A DNA stretch of 64,000 nucleotides from Undaria pinnatifida (Eukaryota > Sar > Phaeophyceae > Laminariales > Alariaceae). The stretch lies in contig JABAKD010000007.1 in assembly GCA_012845835.1 (NCBI GenBank), positions 12,774,011-12,838,010 on the forward strand. The letters are read 5' to 3'. Positions 38,238 through 51,011 of the stretch are shown in pieces. The first letter of the stretch is position 1. Every line of letters begins with the position of its first letter. A program made the position numbers and the translations under genes. The notes beneath the pieces are model-generated. The model saw nothing but the letters and a program-made list of their open reading frames with translations, had not been told where the DNA came from and ran no database searches.

Positions 38238-39085
38238 GTGAGTTGTTTCGTGTTATCGCGTCCGTCCACCTTAGTTTCGATGAGGTTTGGACTTGGCTTC
38301 AACAACCGAAAACCTGCTGTTTTGTGTGTTTTTTCATCGATAACTGTCCTTTCTACCCAACCTCAAATGCTGCCGAGTGCACCGAGTGCCCGTGTTGAAT
38401 ATTCGCGTCGGAGAGATACACGTGATGTCGCCACAACGTATGAGACTAACACACCCAGATAATCGCCCATGAAAGCGGAAACGCGACCAAAGCCCCATGT
38501 CAACGTACCAGGGAGAAGGAAGGAACCAAAACTTTTACGATCCACGAAGTATGTCGATCTAGAACGAAAGACGCGTATCGGTCTAGGTTGGACCCCATTA
38601 ATTGCACGCCTTGCCCATCCGCACTCACCGCCCATTCCTCTGGTGCCCATCCCTCTGGTGCCTCTCGCCCAACCTCTGTTGCTTCTGTGGCCCCCCTCGT
38701 GTTCCTCGCTTCTGACACCCACTTGGCGGACGATGACGGTTGACGGCGAAAAGCGGCCTGCGGACTGCCCCATGGTACCGTCTGCTTTAACCCCCCGTTC
38801 CCCCAGGCATTGCGATGACGTACGGCTGCGGGTATGCACGAAATTAAATTACCCTCCACCGCTGACGTTGCGACCCCGGAACGCGGCTAGGCGTGATACA
38901 AAAGAGCTTCTGTCATGCGTAATACTGCACCAACGGTTGTCTGCCTGTATTTATCCTGTTGGAGTTGTTTGTTTGTAGATCTGGCTATCGTATCGATCGA
39001 TCCAATGGTGGCAAGTGTGGTTTTCTCATCCATTATTCTCCCCCTGCTACATCGCCATTCGCGCCCTCCCAACCTCCGTTGCCAG

Positions 39086-39157
39086 GTGCCATACCACCCG
39101 AGAAAGGTGACTTGCCGGCTCTGACGGAGCTCAAACTCTCGGACTGCCGGTTGCAAG
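39086..39157 (+). CDS. LRR exon B2 (one 24-residue repeat)
   Basis: 72 nt, acceptor CGTTGCCAG, donor GTAAAC. Reads GAIPPEKGDLPALTELKL then SDCRLQ and a split Gly. It differs from B1 at about eight residues, including several predicted to face outward on the repeat (xxLxLxx positions), while the leucine scaffold, the IPPE turn and the Cys are kept. Confidence 0.88.
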
Positions 39158-40569
39158 GTAAACGTTACCGTTCATCGATTCGATCGGACTGTTGTCTTCA
39201 GAGATTGCACATATATATATACGCTTTAGCGTACAGTCCAACGAGTTTGCATTGTCAACTTCTTATTTGGTTGCCACACCCCTTCTATTCTCAGACCCCA
39301 AACGAATTCCCAAATATATTTCTCCCTTTTGCAGATATAATTTACCACACGACGCACTGGATACTCTGGTGTTTGCTGAGCCATCAAATCACGTTGAACG
39401 ACCAGCACGTGTCATTCCACCTGTACTTGTAGCATCTACACGGGAACCATGCACTGCACGCCTATTTCCATACGCGGTATTACCCATGACTGCCACCGGC
39501 ATGTCAACACAGCGTGCAATACGGGGGCATACACGTACAAGGGTGTATCGGTATCTCGACGAAACTCTGGACTTCTGCCGTGGCCCCTACTGCGGGATAA
39601 GTGGGGTGTAAAAAATAGCGCTCTCGGTAGAGACATTTGCATTGTCCTCATCTCGATGTTGGGTGGTATATCCTCAAACGAAGGGAGCACGTCCTGCTGT
39701 TTATGTCTAGAGACGCGGTCATGAATCAGAAGGACAACACATTGAAACATATTATCATTTTTCATATCAGGCCGATCTGATTATCACTGGACTTGAGCCA
39801 TTGACCCGTTGTTTTACTGGTATGTTCGTTGTATCTCCTACCAGCCGCGCATACCGTGCTGCTGTTGTGGATAACCAGAACCAAGCCGGCTTGCCACCCA
39901 CCCGTGGTAGATGTGTTGGCGGTTTGCGTTGCAATCTGTAACATGGTGTATTTCGAAATAAAGGCAATATTTTATCGGCGACGACAACTTAAAATGCAAG
40001 CAGTAATCCCAATATCTCCCACCCACCAGATACGTGGTATATACGAGGTCTAGGTTTGGTGCGGAGGTAATTGGATGAAAAGGCCATGGTATCCGGCCTC
40101 ATGCAAAGCATCCAATGAGGCCGTTACACGGTCCGCGGTGGGACGTATATAGACTGGACGTGCTTACCCAATTGTTTTCGGCGTCTTGAAACATCACACT
40201 AATCGGCTGTGTGACGAAACCCGAAATGGTGGCTGTCGTTGACCTTGCACCGATAAACAGCCGCCACACTAGTATGGTACTTGCATCGAGTGTTCGGAAT
40301 GTGATCGGCTTTGAACGAGCTGCGTTACTGACAGTCTTGCACATGATGCGATCGTTCCCCTTTGATACGGCGTTGTCGTTTTGGAGTGCATAGTCAGGGA
40401 CTCTGTTTCTGTCAAATGACTGGTTTTACTGTTCTAATGTGTTCCATGCGTGGTCGAAGAACGTTCTGAAGGCGACATCAGTGTAATGTGACGTTTGTTT
40501 CTGGAACACAAATGAGGTCATCACATATATTTTGCAACATATTTCTACTATCTGTTTTACAACATATAG
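39158..40569 (+). repeat. Post-B intron and pre-A cassette sequence
   Basis: The sequence after B2 repeats elements found before A1 and A2 (for example CGACGAAACTCTGGACTTCT, GGGAGCACGTCCTG, the GCCGATCTGAT...TGGA segment and ACACAGCCGC-like phrases). Near 40,570 it is broken by the poly-C repeat C3 and resumes at about 41,330 ahead of exon A3. Confidence 0.8.
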
Positions 40570-41320
40570 GACGTTTTCTCCCGCTCCCTGTTGTTCAAAC
40601 ACCCCACCTCGAATCGAAATATGTCAAGAATAAACAGGCATTCCCACGCAGTTGATATCACCCCATTATCTTCGTAGCCATCCATGCTGTAGCTCCAATT
40701 CACCCCCCCTCATACACACCCCGAACATCCCCTTCTTCCCTGCCACCCGCACCATCGCCTAGTTCTATCACCACGCGTATAGCAAGCCGCTACATCTAGG
40801 CGACTTGAAGCTGTTGAAAATCCTCTTCCCCCCAACCCCCCCCCAAACCCAATCCAACACTTCGCCCTCTCCTCGCTGGTTATACGACTTACAGGGTATA
40901 CATGATACACTGGTGCCTGCAAAGATTTATAGTTTATGCGCAGAGATTGAGTTGCTCCGCCCGTTCCACCCAGCATCCTCATGTTCAAACCCGGGTCCTC
41001 ACGCCTACAAAAAATCCGCCCTCCCCTCATCGGTTGTACTACGCACAAGATGCACATGATAAACTGATGCTTTTCCGTCCACAGCTGTCAGATTTTGTTC
41101 CCGTCAAAAACGGCTTTTATTGTTTGCGCGCACAGACTGACTAACATGACCCTGTTGACCCTGGTAAGCTACTTTGCAGTTCCAAGGGGAGTCGCCGACC
41201 AATGCCCTTAATGAGACCGCACACGCCGTGATACGCGCGATCGAACTACTGCAAACAGCTTGCAAATATGAGGTTCGACCGTATCTTCGATTTTACAGCT
41301 GGGGTGTATTATTATTTTTG
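40570..41320 (+). repeat. Poly-C-rich dispersed repeat, copy C3
   Basis: Inserted in LRR intron sequence between B2 and A3. It has one ~140-bp sub-unit near 40,597 and the conserved right segment at 41,081-41,320, more diverged from C1 and C2 than they are from each other. C runs are shorter here. Confidence 0.78.
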
Positions 41321-41329
41321 TGGTATAGG

Positions 41330-42780
41330 ATTTTTTGAAGGGCCACTGTTGGTCCAGGTGGGAATAGCCGTCGGGGTATAGTGGCGTACGTAGCTAATAC
41401 AATGGCGCCGAGCTTGGTTTCCTACGATGTACGACTACATATCATGTAGGTGACGTGTAAGAAATACATATCGAGGCGATGAATAGGCAAGCCAGCGAAA
41501 CAATATATCGTGGATTCATCCGGTCAGATGTTTCCAACAGTCTCACGTGTTTGTAATTTCACTCCAACCTACTGTCAGGCGACATTCCTAAGGAGTTTGG
41601 GAAGCTGCAGTGGCTCCGGAAGCTCGATCAAGTTTTCAGCCACGGTCTTGAAGGTGAGTTGCTTGGTGTTATCACGTCCGTCCACCTTGGGTTTGACTGA
41701 GGTGTCGCTTTTGATGCAACAAAAGAACCCAATCGCGTAAGGTACCTTCGCCGGCTGCGGGTTCGAGACTCCCGGTTTAACCGCTGTATGTTTGTATTCC
41801 CTACACCGATAATTTGATGAAACATTCCCAAACAAATAGGTCTACTGCCCCAGTCGGCCGTCCTACATATCCTTGACTGTTTTCATCTAATCTCCAATTC
41901 CATTGAACTGGGGTTGGTTGTCTCACCCAGTCTTTCTTCACCTCTAGTACGCCGTGGGGTAAGTGCAGACGAAGGGTCGAGAGAGATAGGTGAACATGTC
42001 CGTCGCGTCGCTGCCCCTGCGCTCCGCGTAGAAGCATCGCTGCGCTTGTTCTTTGCGCCCCCCGAAGGGACACTATAAACAGTGGCAGCAATCATACGAC
42101 GCCGAGCGTCTTGTTTCACCTTCCACCTCTGACCTGTGTGACCTCGCTTACCATCGCACACAGTCGCGATCGCCACGTTGACCTCTTACCAGTATATTAT
42201 CGGAGTGCTTCGCAGTCCTAACAAAAATATACTATATAACGCTCGCATCCTTTTGAAGGGCTTTGGAAACGTACCCTGTGGAGGTTCAAATATTGCCATC
42301 GGTACACCCTCTCTGATGACTCCTGCGCTGGGCCCGTACTTCCTTGTTTTTCTGGCCTTCATTTTAAACACTGGGCTAGATCCGCAAAGGCTCCCTCTGC
42401 GAGTTGTTCTGCCCGGGGTTGGTGTACCTCCAACACTCGCCAGATTGCCTGTGGGACAGAGTGCGGATCGTAATCAATTGTAACGGTTCGGGAGAGAAGC
42501 ACGCTTGTCCTTTCATTCAGAACCGGTGTTGTGCCAGAGACTTGCTAAGAACACCCCTCATTCGTCATCAGCGGATCGTCATTAATATAGAACGTCCCAA
42601 GGCGCCCAGGCGAATCTACAACGCAACCTTCCTGGCGACGGTTATATATGCAATGTTTTCCGTGCACCCGCCATCCCCGCTACAGGTCACGTGTGACACG
42701 GTCCCACACGAAACCGTTTCGAAACCTCTACTACTAGAACCAGCATCAATTGCGACAGTGCGAGACTCCACTTGACCCTG
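41330..42780 (+). repeat. LRR cassette block 3 (exon A3 and its long downstream sequence)
   Basis: Upstream of A3 the block matches the ~190 nt before A1 and A2. Downstream, 41,654-42,780 is colinear with 57,636-58,690 behind exon A6: shared phrases include GTCTCACC.., TGCGCTCCGCGTAG, CTGGGCTAGATC, GTTGTTCTGCC and GGCGAATCTACAACGC. Similarity then stops. Confidence 0.8.
41579..41653 (+). CDS. LRR exon A3 (one 25-residue repeat)
   Basis: 75 nt, acceptor CTGTCAG, donor GTGAGT, phase 1 both sides. Reads GDIPKEFGKLQWLRKLD then QVFSHGLE and a split Gly. The first half is an excellent LRR match. The second half carries one extra codon, and the LSxN core is altered (QVFSH), so the Asn ladder position is lost. 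The insertion is in frame. Confidence 0.83.
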
Positions 42781-45700
42781 AATCTCTCACCCGTACAAGA
42801 TGCCCCTACGAGCAATAAGTTGTTCATTTTAACGTCAACAAGGCGGAAGGGTACTGACGGGGTCCAGTTGCTAACGCCACCCTCGGGCGATTTTCTGGGT
42901 GGCGCACCCGCATTAGCGGCACATGCGCGGGCGACCGGCTGGTTTTCTCCAAAAGCTGTTTGTGTAGCTTGATCCAATCCGTTCCCCGGGAATAAAAAGA
43001 GTCGCTTTCTCTTTACAAGTTCAAGTTGCACATGCACACTCAAGGTCGACAGAGTTCCCACATTCCATTTGAACGCAATCCTGAGTTGACCAGTGGACAC
43101 GATGGTTTCGCTTCCAGCGCTCTTCGACGCGTGGACCACGTCGACGTAGGCTTTTCGAGGTGTCACGGGTACTACCGTATCGTTTATAGTGCACGAATGC
43201 CCAAGTGATCTGCCTGCTCGGGGAAAAGTTAACGTGCTGATGAAACATTTCCAATCTGGGGCGTGCTATGCACCTGTCTTCGAGAAGGTTACATTTCTCA
43301 CCGTATACATGATTGATCATGGCCACTACTGTTTGTGCTGTTCTTCACCGACACACGCGGAGTTGGTATGTACACCACGTGCTACGTAGCTCACGCATTC
43401 GCCTTATTGTAAGCAATTTTATGTTCTGTCAACGCGGTATGTATTACGATTCTGTGTCCAAGATGTATACCGTCAAATATTTGAGAACCGCTCGTGTTTT
43501 CGTTGTCTACGATCATGATACTGCACCCAACGTGCATGTGGGACGCTCTGCGACGCATGCCAATCTTGTGTGGTCATGGCGTATTGCGTCGTAAATTGTA
43601 GCGTGAAGCTCTGCATAGTAATGCGCATCATATCGTCTCTACCCGGTCGCACATTTTCGGGATAAGCCCCAATTATTCGGGCAGTCAGAAAGAGTACTCC
43701 CGGGGTGATGTTAGATGTGCTACGGCCCGCTAAGTTTTGTAGGAAGACACCACGTTTGAAAGACAATTAGCGTGGACCGCTTTAATCCAAATCACTAGCC
43801 ATTCGGGGGGAGTTGCGGAAGATCAAGCACCAGAAAAACATTCACTGGTGTCCCCGCACGCGCTCCTTTACGTTTGAGGTATCGACGCCCCCAAACCTGT
43901 GGTTGTCGCAGTCGCACGCGTTCACACCCTCGGCAACGAAGCTCTAAGCCATCGTCATGTTTTTCCCTCCGTCCCTCCGACGCCCTGGAACCGATACGTT
44001 GATCCCAAAACTGTTAAAAAGTCCAGCAAGTTAAGAGGTACAGTGATACTCGCGCGAGAAGCTTATGCTTGTGGTGAACGCAAATGACGGTACCCTCCAT
44101 ACCTGATTTTTGTGGCCGTATCTGTCTTCAGTGACGACCTTCACCGTTCACTCCAACGCCCGTAGACCACCCACACATTCAGGTACGTATATAACCCGTT
44201 AATGCGATAATACATTCTCCTATATGGCGGGGTAAATAGACAATATATTGAATAGTTGTGTTGAAACATTTGAACATTTCCGTGTGTTCCCACGTCGTTG
44301 TTAGGGTCGGCAGTATTAGTGGTAGGAGGGTGAGGGTTCCAAGTAGGCCGATTTAATGTCTTTCTCCTTACATACCGATGATACTTCTTGTCCCCAAGGA
44401 AATGCACATTGGGATGACATTTTGTCGTTGACGTAGGACTTGATGTAGCTCCTAACCTAAGAACAACCGGACCACCATCGCAGTAAGTACTATCTAGAAA
44501 TCTTGTACTCGTGGGCCGAACCAGTGTCAAGCGGAGCAAATTGACGTCACCAGGTAAAAGCCCTTCCTACCATTTGTTTCGAGACATTGTGCTAGATTCG
44601 GAAGTTTCTTCCGTGACTGAAATACCGGCAGTGATATTCTATTTCCAAGTAACGCTTCCACGACGGTCGTCCAAGATCGACAATATTTCACTTTGTAACG
44701 AGCCCTAGGTGGCCGGCGGGCACGATGGTGTCTCCTCCCGCGCTCGTTTCTCTTTTAGTCACATCGGCGTTGGAGCCGCTGGGCTGCCCTAGCAAGAAAT
44801 AGTGCTCAAATGAGAGAATTTATCGGGAGGGGAAATTTGAAAATGCAATGCTAACGGGTATCCCAGGCCAGCCTCTAGAATATTCTACTTGAGCCCCATT
44901 GCGTCATTCGATTAGAACCACCAGATTTTGTTCTCTTTCGTCATGGACGACAATAGCGCTAGTGCAAAATTTGTGGGTTTTGATGGTTCCTAAGGATTGT
45001 GAACCGACCCCGGCCAGGCTCCAGCGGCTGTTCTTACAAGAAAGGGGCGTCCTTAGTACGTGGGAGACAATGGTATGCAGCCAGATGGCTTGTTATTTCC
45101 CGCTCAAAGTCGCTCTCCCGGTCAACGTGTGCAAAAACGCCCGGCTTGCCAAGATACCGAAAACGATGACCAGTACCGTATTTCCTTTTGCCAGGACTAC
45201 GAGTGCTTTGCCGGTGCCGAAATTCGTTTGTCGGCACAAAGTGTGATAAACAGACGTAAGACCGGTGCGTGGGATGTTTGAGAACAAAATGGCGTGACCG
45301 TCGCTGCCGGCACGCCAACTCGTCTGGACCACTGCCGTGATGGGACGCACGGACGCCCATGTTGGTGTGGCCATGCCGGTGCGTGTTTTGGTTGAATGAC
45401 ATCCACCGTGTCAGAGATATTATTGCAGAGTTTGACCCTCTTTTCTGGCGTACATTGCCGTGGGTGATGTATCCAACGTACCCCCGGTGACAAAGTTGTT
45501 GACAAAGATGCAAAACAAACTACTACGCCGCCCTTCGTGTTGTACAGTGTATATATGCAATTTGTTTTCAACGGGCCGAAACCCGTGTTTTGCCACCCAA
45601 CAATTATTCGGCCCCGTCCGACTTGTCGCGACGTTATGACAGATGGCAGCGCCCGTTCGAAACGTATCGCCCGGCCACCCCCACCACCACCCCCACCCCC

Positions 45701-48700
45701 GTCAGGTTGGCGTATGATACCTTGCATCGCCTGCGACACCCCTAGGACAACCTTCAGTGACGTCGTCGTCTCTTCCACTCCTCCTCCCCCTTTCCCCGGC
45801 CCGCAATAACGTGGGTGGCCATAACGTTTGCGCACAGCCCCTCCCATACTCCGGCGAGCGATGGCATGCAGTGAGTTTGACGTATCCTTCTCCGCTGCGA
45901 GTATGTGTGACATGTTGATCATCTGACGCTGCTGCTACGACAAGAACGAGACCAACCCGTGTGCTACCCAGTACAGTCTTCCTTCTCTAAGAATGGATTT
46001 TTGTTGTACACTGTGCTATCAACGATACCAAACCTGGCATGTCGTCCCAAGTGCGCCAGCTCCCGTATGGAACTCCCTGTCTGTACCGCCGTGTTGCGGG
46101 CTTGGTAGCATTGGTAATGTCGCAAGTGGGCGAAAGGGCCATTATTAGTTAGCAGATAGATCTTGAATGTTTTTCGTGTTTCCTGGCAAAATGTTCGTTC
46201 GAGTCCTCCGTGTGTATCAAGAAAACCCCTTAGTGTTACTAAGTTATTTGTGGCCGCGGGGATCTCCAGCGACTCCCTATCCCCGGGTTTCCGGCTCAGT
46301 CTAAACTCCACATTTGGTTTGGGGTGCAATCAGTAACGGCGCCTTTTAAGCACCCTACATATTGACCTCCAGCTGGTCCATGCCTAGATACAGAACGGGT
46401 TTTACTGTTATTTGTTGCACACAGGGCAGCTCGCGAGGCGTTTCAGCTTCGGCCGTCCGCGGTTCTTCAACGAAAGACTAAAGGTCAACTTTGGGTTGTG
46501 CGGTGATTGGATTGTCATACTTGAGAAGACCCACAAGTCGCCGCGTAACGAACCTCAAAGTGCATCCTCGGACTTAACTGGAAGGCAGCTACATCTCCAC
46601 ACACGCAACCACAGCACGCGAAAATTTAGTCACCCTCATTCGTCAGATGTCGAGTGTAGCAAGTGGAAGCCGCAGGCAGCCATAATACTCAGGAGGTGGA
46701 TTTGTTAAGCCAACGTTGCCAGCCGGAGTAATCAAGTAATCGATAATTTGCTCCTAAATCGACGGTTTGATTAGCTGTACAGATAGCATGTACTACCACG
46801 GCTATATCATGTGCGGAGAAACAGATTTATCTAACAACTAATTCCGTCAGGATGTTCGCGGATCATCTAACGCACTGACAATTCGTATCCGGCGAGCGTG
46901 TGAACAGACAATCCACCCTCCGGTTTGGGGCGGCCGATTATTGTGCTCAGAAAATAGTAAAAGGGCGAAAAGGCCTCAAGTTATTACATATTTTAAATAG
47001 TTTCCATACATCGAAAGGAGTCTATCATGCTTGTACAATTCTATATTCTACTTCCAAGTCGTTTGTACGTTTTGGGGAAAGACCTATTCGCGCCTAATTG
47101 TCGTAATGGTTCACGAGGAAACTTATGCAGCCTCAATATGAAATAGACCTGAAAGGCAAGAAGCCGTCATTTAACAGCCACCGAAGGCAAATGGCGACAT
47201 GCCTCGTCATGGCGACTTGTTTCGCCCCCACACACGATGTCTTGCCAGTCTAAACCATTGGTGTCTCTCGGATGGACTGAAGTAGCCTTCAACGAAAAAA
47301 CGAGCGTAGCCGTGACGGCGACTTACCGGTCGAATTCTTGGACGAGGTGGTGCTTCAGTTACGGTCGATGCTCGTGTGGTATCTATCAATAGAAGAGCGA
47401 TGAAAACCGGTTTGGGTAATGATATTGGAGGCCACGCTGCGATACAGGTATTTGGCGACCGTGCTGCGGCTGCTACGGTCGCTTCTAGGCTGAGAGTGCT
47501 GTAGTCTTGGCTCTGATGTAGTGACTTCTCCATAGTCTTACGGTGCGGCGCGGATTTGTGCGGATTTGTTAAAGGCTACGCGGTACGGTGCGTTACGGTA
47601 AAGCCGCACCAAACTGCGCCATGTCGAGCCGTTTCATCAGACACACTGCTAGGTTGAACAAAAAGACAAATTCAGAAAGCAGCGGCGGGGAAGTCGCGAT
47701 TAAGGCGCTGGGGCTACACGATCGCTTCAGGGTTGTGCTCGTCAAGTCTTCGCGGACGAACCAAAAGCGGTTTTCAGGAAGCCCTCACGCGCGAGACGGA
47801 CGATGCTATGTTCAAAACGAAGGCTAACTGCGCGCACAACAGCGACTCGAGGGTCTCGAAATGTTACATTCGAGTTGCCGTGGCGATGCTAGTGACCTCA
47901 TTACCGCAAGGCTTGACAACGTTTATTGCGCGAACAGAACTATTGTTGAAAATTCTAACGTCGTCGTGTCATGCGCTCGCGGGTTGAAGCGTGTCCGGCA
48001 GTGGCTGCGGTGATGCTTTTTTCGCCATCTTAAGGTGAAGGCTCATTCGTGTCTTATTGTCAACTCTCGCAAGCCCACCGACGCCTTCTGTTCAACGCTC
48101 GGTACATTGCAACACCACGAGCAGCCTGCTGGGCGAGAGACTGCAGCTCCCAACCATTGTTTGCATATACCAAGCGCGCCATTTGCCCCCAAACGCTGAC
48201 CAGAATATTCGTTCCAATTTTGAAGTTTTTCAGCTTAAGACTTATGATCATTTCCCAACTATATGTTACGGACGGGATTCATCATTTTATACCATTTACT
48301 GCTGTCCTTTGCTCGTGGGGTAGCCTCCACATATCGCAGCGTTGCCCGTGACCTCGTCTTTCCTGTGGGTTGTTCCTTGCGTTCTTTAGCACGGGGCTTC
48401 TTCGTCCAATATCGTCGGAATGCCATTACGTTTTATCCTACAGGAGGTCATGGGATTATCTATCGAGGAACGTTTTCTTTGTGCGTTTAAGTCAGGTTTT
48501 AGGTGAGCATTGTCGTCTTCCTCAATCGAAGAACCTTCGAAATAGAAAGGTGAACCTCTACTGTAGCATGCGTCTAAAAGCACCTTCGGGGTATGGATCG
48601 GAGACGTCACTGGCTCAATCCGTAATTGAAATACACTTGCTCCCCTCGTGACCGTTTCTGAGGGCTTCCACCGCATCTGCCCCCTGCCCGTCGTGATGAA

Positions 48701-48914
48701 CAAATGTGCCCTTCATGGGTGTCCAAAGAAATGCCATATATCGTTGCCCACGTGTTACAGGCATTGCTGGCCACGATATAATCGCGGTGTATCAACTTTT
48801 TCGCCAGTGTCTCTGTGGCCAAGAGCATACCCTGCACAACACTATGCGCTCGCGCCAACACGGGCGTAAATGTGTTGCTGGCATTGCGGTTACCTGCCAA
48901 ACATGACCCCAGCC
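42781..48914. other. Interruption 2 of the LRR array, no supported gene
   Basis: Lies between the A3 block and the B3 block. It contains a (CCACC)n-like stretch at 45,672-45,703. Two - strand segments (about 43,021-43,160 and 44,650-44,765) share a SAG-x2-TIV-like peptide pattern and might be decayed copies of one exon. No domain was recognised. Confidence 0.4.
48398..48574 (-). mobile_element. Possible partial relative of the 54.3-kb inverted-repeat element
   Basis: The end at 48,553-48,574 (ACCTCTACTGTAGCATGCGT plus C) matches the terminus of the element at 54,272-54,520. The stretch 48,398-48,430 is the reverse complement of its interior (around ATTCCGACGAT). The other terminus was not found, so it is either truncated or too diverged. 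Confidence 0.4.
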
Positions 48915-49042
48915 CGACCACGCCCTACTTCGACCCCTCAGACCTAGATGTGCGGTTGATGGTCCTCTTACTTTGTTTCGACCACGCCCTACTTCGACCC
49001 CGCAGACCTGAATGTGCAGTTGATGGTCCTCCTACTTTGTTC
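48915..49042 (+). repeat. 64-bp tandem duplication
   Basis: Two copies starting with CGACCACGCCCTACTTCGAC at 48,915 and 48,979, with about five differences. Located at the left edge of the B3 cassette. Confidence 0.9.
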
Positions 49043-49189
49043 CCTACCTCTGTTTCCTATCCTCCCACCCCACACAACCCGCTTGCGGCGTATTGCTGTC
49101 TGTGGTTGAGTGCGTTCTGTGGGTCGCCCCCTACCAATCCTGTGCTGTCCCTCCCGATGAACCTATATTGCTGCTGTGGCGTCCCCTGT

Positions 49190-51011
49190 AGTTCCCTCGC
49201 TTCTGACTCCCACTTGGTGGACGCCCACGATTAACGGCGAAATGTTGGTTGAGGACTGTAATATTTCTGTCCCATGCACCGTCTTCTGTAACCCTCAGTT
49301 CCTCCTAGCATTGCTATGAGGTGCAGCTACGGATAAGGACACAATGACCCCCACCTCCCCCTACCGCTGACGTTGCAATCCCGGAAGCCAGCTAGGAGGG
49401 GTGAAACTATTCAGCTGATGTCATGCTTAGTGTTGCACCAATGAATGCCTGCCTGTATTTATCTCGTTGGGCTTTCACGACTTTTCATTTTTGGATAACG
49501 TATCGATTGATTCAAACGCAGCAGGTGTGGCTTTCTTATCCAATATTATCTCCATGCTACATCATCATTCCCGCCCTCCCAACCTCTGTTGCCAGGTGTC
49601 ATACCACCCGAGTTAGGTGACTTACACGCTTCGGGGGACATCGACCTTTCAGGCTGCATGTTTCAAGGTAAGCGTTACCGTTCATCAGTTCGATCGAACA
49701 TTTGTCTTGAGAGATTGCACAATTATCTTCGTTTTAGCGTAATGTTTATTGTATTTGCCTTGTCCACGTCAGAGTGGCTTACCACTCTTCGTCTATTATT
49801 TTCAAATTCCAATAACATTCCCAAATATGACTGTCGCATTAGCGGATGCATACTCCGAGGTGTCTGCTGAGCCATCAAATCTGCTTCAACGACCAGTAAG
49901 TGTCATTCAATCTGTACTCATTGCATCTCAATGGGAACCACGCACTCAAAACCTACTTGAATCTGCGGCAATCACCCATGACCGTCATCGTCATGTCCAA
50001 ACAATGTGCAGCACGTAGGCATGCATGTCCAGGAGTGTGTCCGTATCTCGGTGAACCACTGGGTTTCTGCAATGGCTCCTCTTCCGGGATTTGCCTTGTG
50101 TATGTCGGAAGTGCTCGTTTGAGCCATTCGCCTTGTCCCCGTCTTGACGTTGGAGGGTACGGCCCCAAGCGAAGAGAGAACGTCCTAATGTGTGTTTCTA
50201 GAGACACTTCCATGAATCAGAGGGGCAATACATTCAAGCAGATTAAAGTTATTGTTCAATCAGACCGATCTGATAGTCATTGGAATTGGACCATGGATCC
50301 GGTGGTTTACCTGGTACATTCATTAGGTCTCTTACCGGCGGGGCACGACGTGCTCCTGTCCGGGAGAACCAGAGCGCGAAACCGGCTTGTCACTTGCCTA
50401 TCGGTGGTTGGTGATGTCGTCTGGGTATTGACGTACTTGAAAGCGACGAATTGTTGTTGCCCTCTTGAAACATCATCCAAAATGGTTTGAGTCGTTGACC
50501 TTGCCCGGATACACAGCCGCCGCACGGTAAGTACGGCAATCGAGTGTTCGAAATATGATCGGCTTTAAGCGAGCTGCATTGCTGACAGTCTCGCACATAA
50601 TGTCATCGTTCCCTTTCGTTCGGCGTTCTTGTTTTGGAGTGTTGGATCGGGTACTATGCTGCCGTCCACCTACTGGTCATGTATTATTGAGTGTTCCATC
50701 TGTCGTCGAAGAACGTTCCAAAGTTCACATTAGGTGCGACGTGATCTGGAACACACACGCTCATTACACACATTTTGGAACAGATCGTTATGATCATTTG
50801 TAAACACAATATTTCTTCATTGAACGGTAACGGTTAAATGAGATTGGAACAACCGTCGAGGTATATGAGCGCATGAAGCTTTTATATTGGCACCGAGGTT
50901 TGTCGCCCACGACGTACGACAACAAAGCAAATGAGTGACGTGCACGACAGATTCGTCGAGGTGATGAAACGGCAAGGCAACTGATAATTGTATCGTGCAT
51001 TCATCCAGTCA
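49190..51011 (+). repeat. LRR cassette block 4 (carries exon B3)
   Basis: Matches the A-B intron upstream of B1 and B2 from about 49,190, then the post-B intron and pre-A sequence up to CATTCATCCAGTCAG at 51,011. In the A1, A2 and A3 cassettes an A exon follows about 60 nt after that phrase. Here unrelated sequence begins instead, so the expected A exon is missing. Confidence 0.8.
49596..49667 (+). CDS. LRR exon B3 (one 24-residue repeat)
   Basis: 72 nt, acceptor TGTTGCCAG, donor GTAAGC, phase 1 both sides. Reads GVIPPELGDLHASGDIDL then SGCMFQ and a split Gly. The IPPELGDL start is perfect consensus. The middle (HASGD) departs from LxxL, so the fold may be weakened. No stop codon. Confidence 0.84.

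Larger units (their letters stand above)
36735..39157 (+). repeat. LRR cassette block 2 (carries exons A2 and B2)
   Basis: The most complete cassette pair. It begins with the downstream part of a post-B intron (CTGAGCCAGCAAATCACC), then a 60-bp core at 36,907-36,967 identical to 39,542-39,601, the segment shared with 22,560-23,330, exon A2, an 848-nt intron and exon B2. Confidence 0.85.

Noticed and set aside
41755-41795. tRNA-like T arm (CGGGTTCGAGACTCCCG)
   Set aside because: No acceptor, D or anticodon arms at the right distance, and the same region in sister cassettes lacks the arm.
42687-43166. 159-codon - strand frame
   Set aside because: The sequence looks partly protein-like, but no domain was recognised and a decayed relative near 44,700 contains stops. 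Kept only as a note in interruption 2.
45197-45922. 241-codon - strand frame
   Set aside because: It contains a poly-Gly run created by the CCACC repeat and has no recognisable motif.
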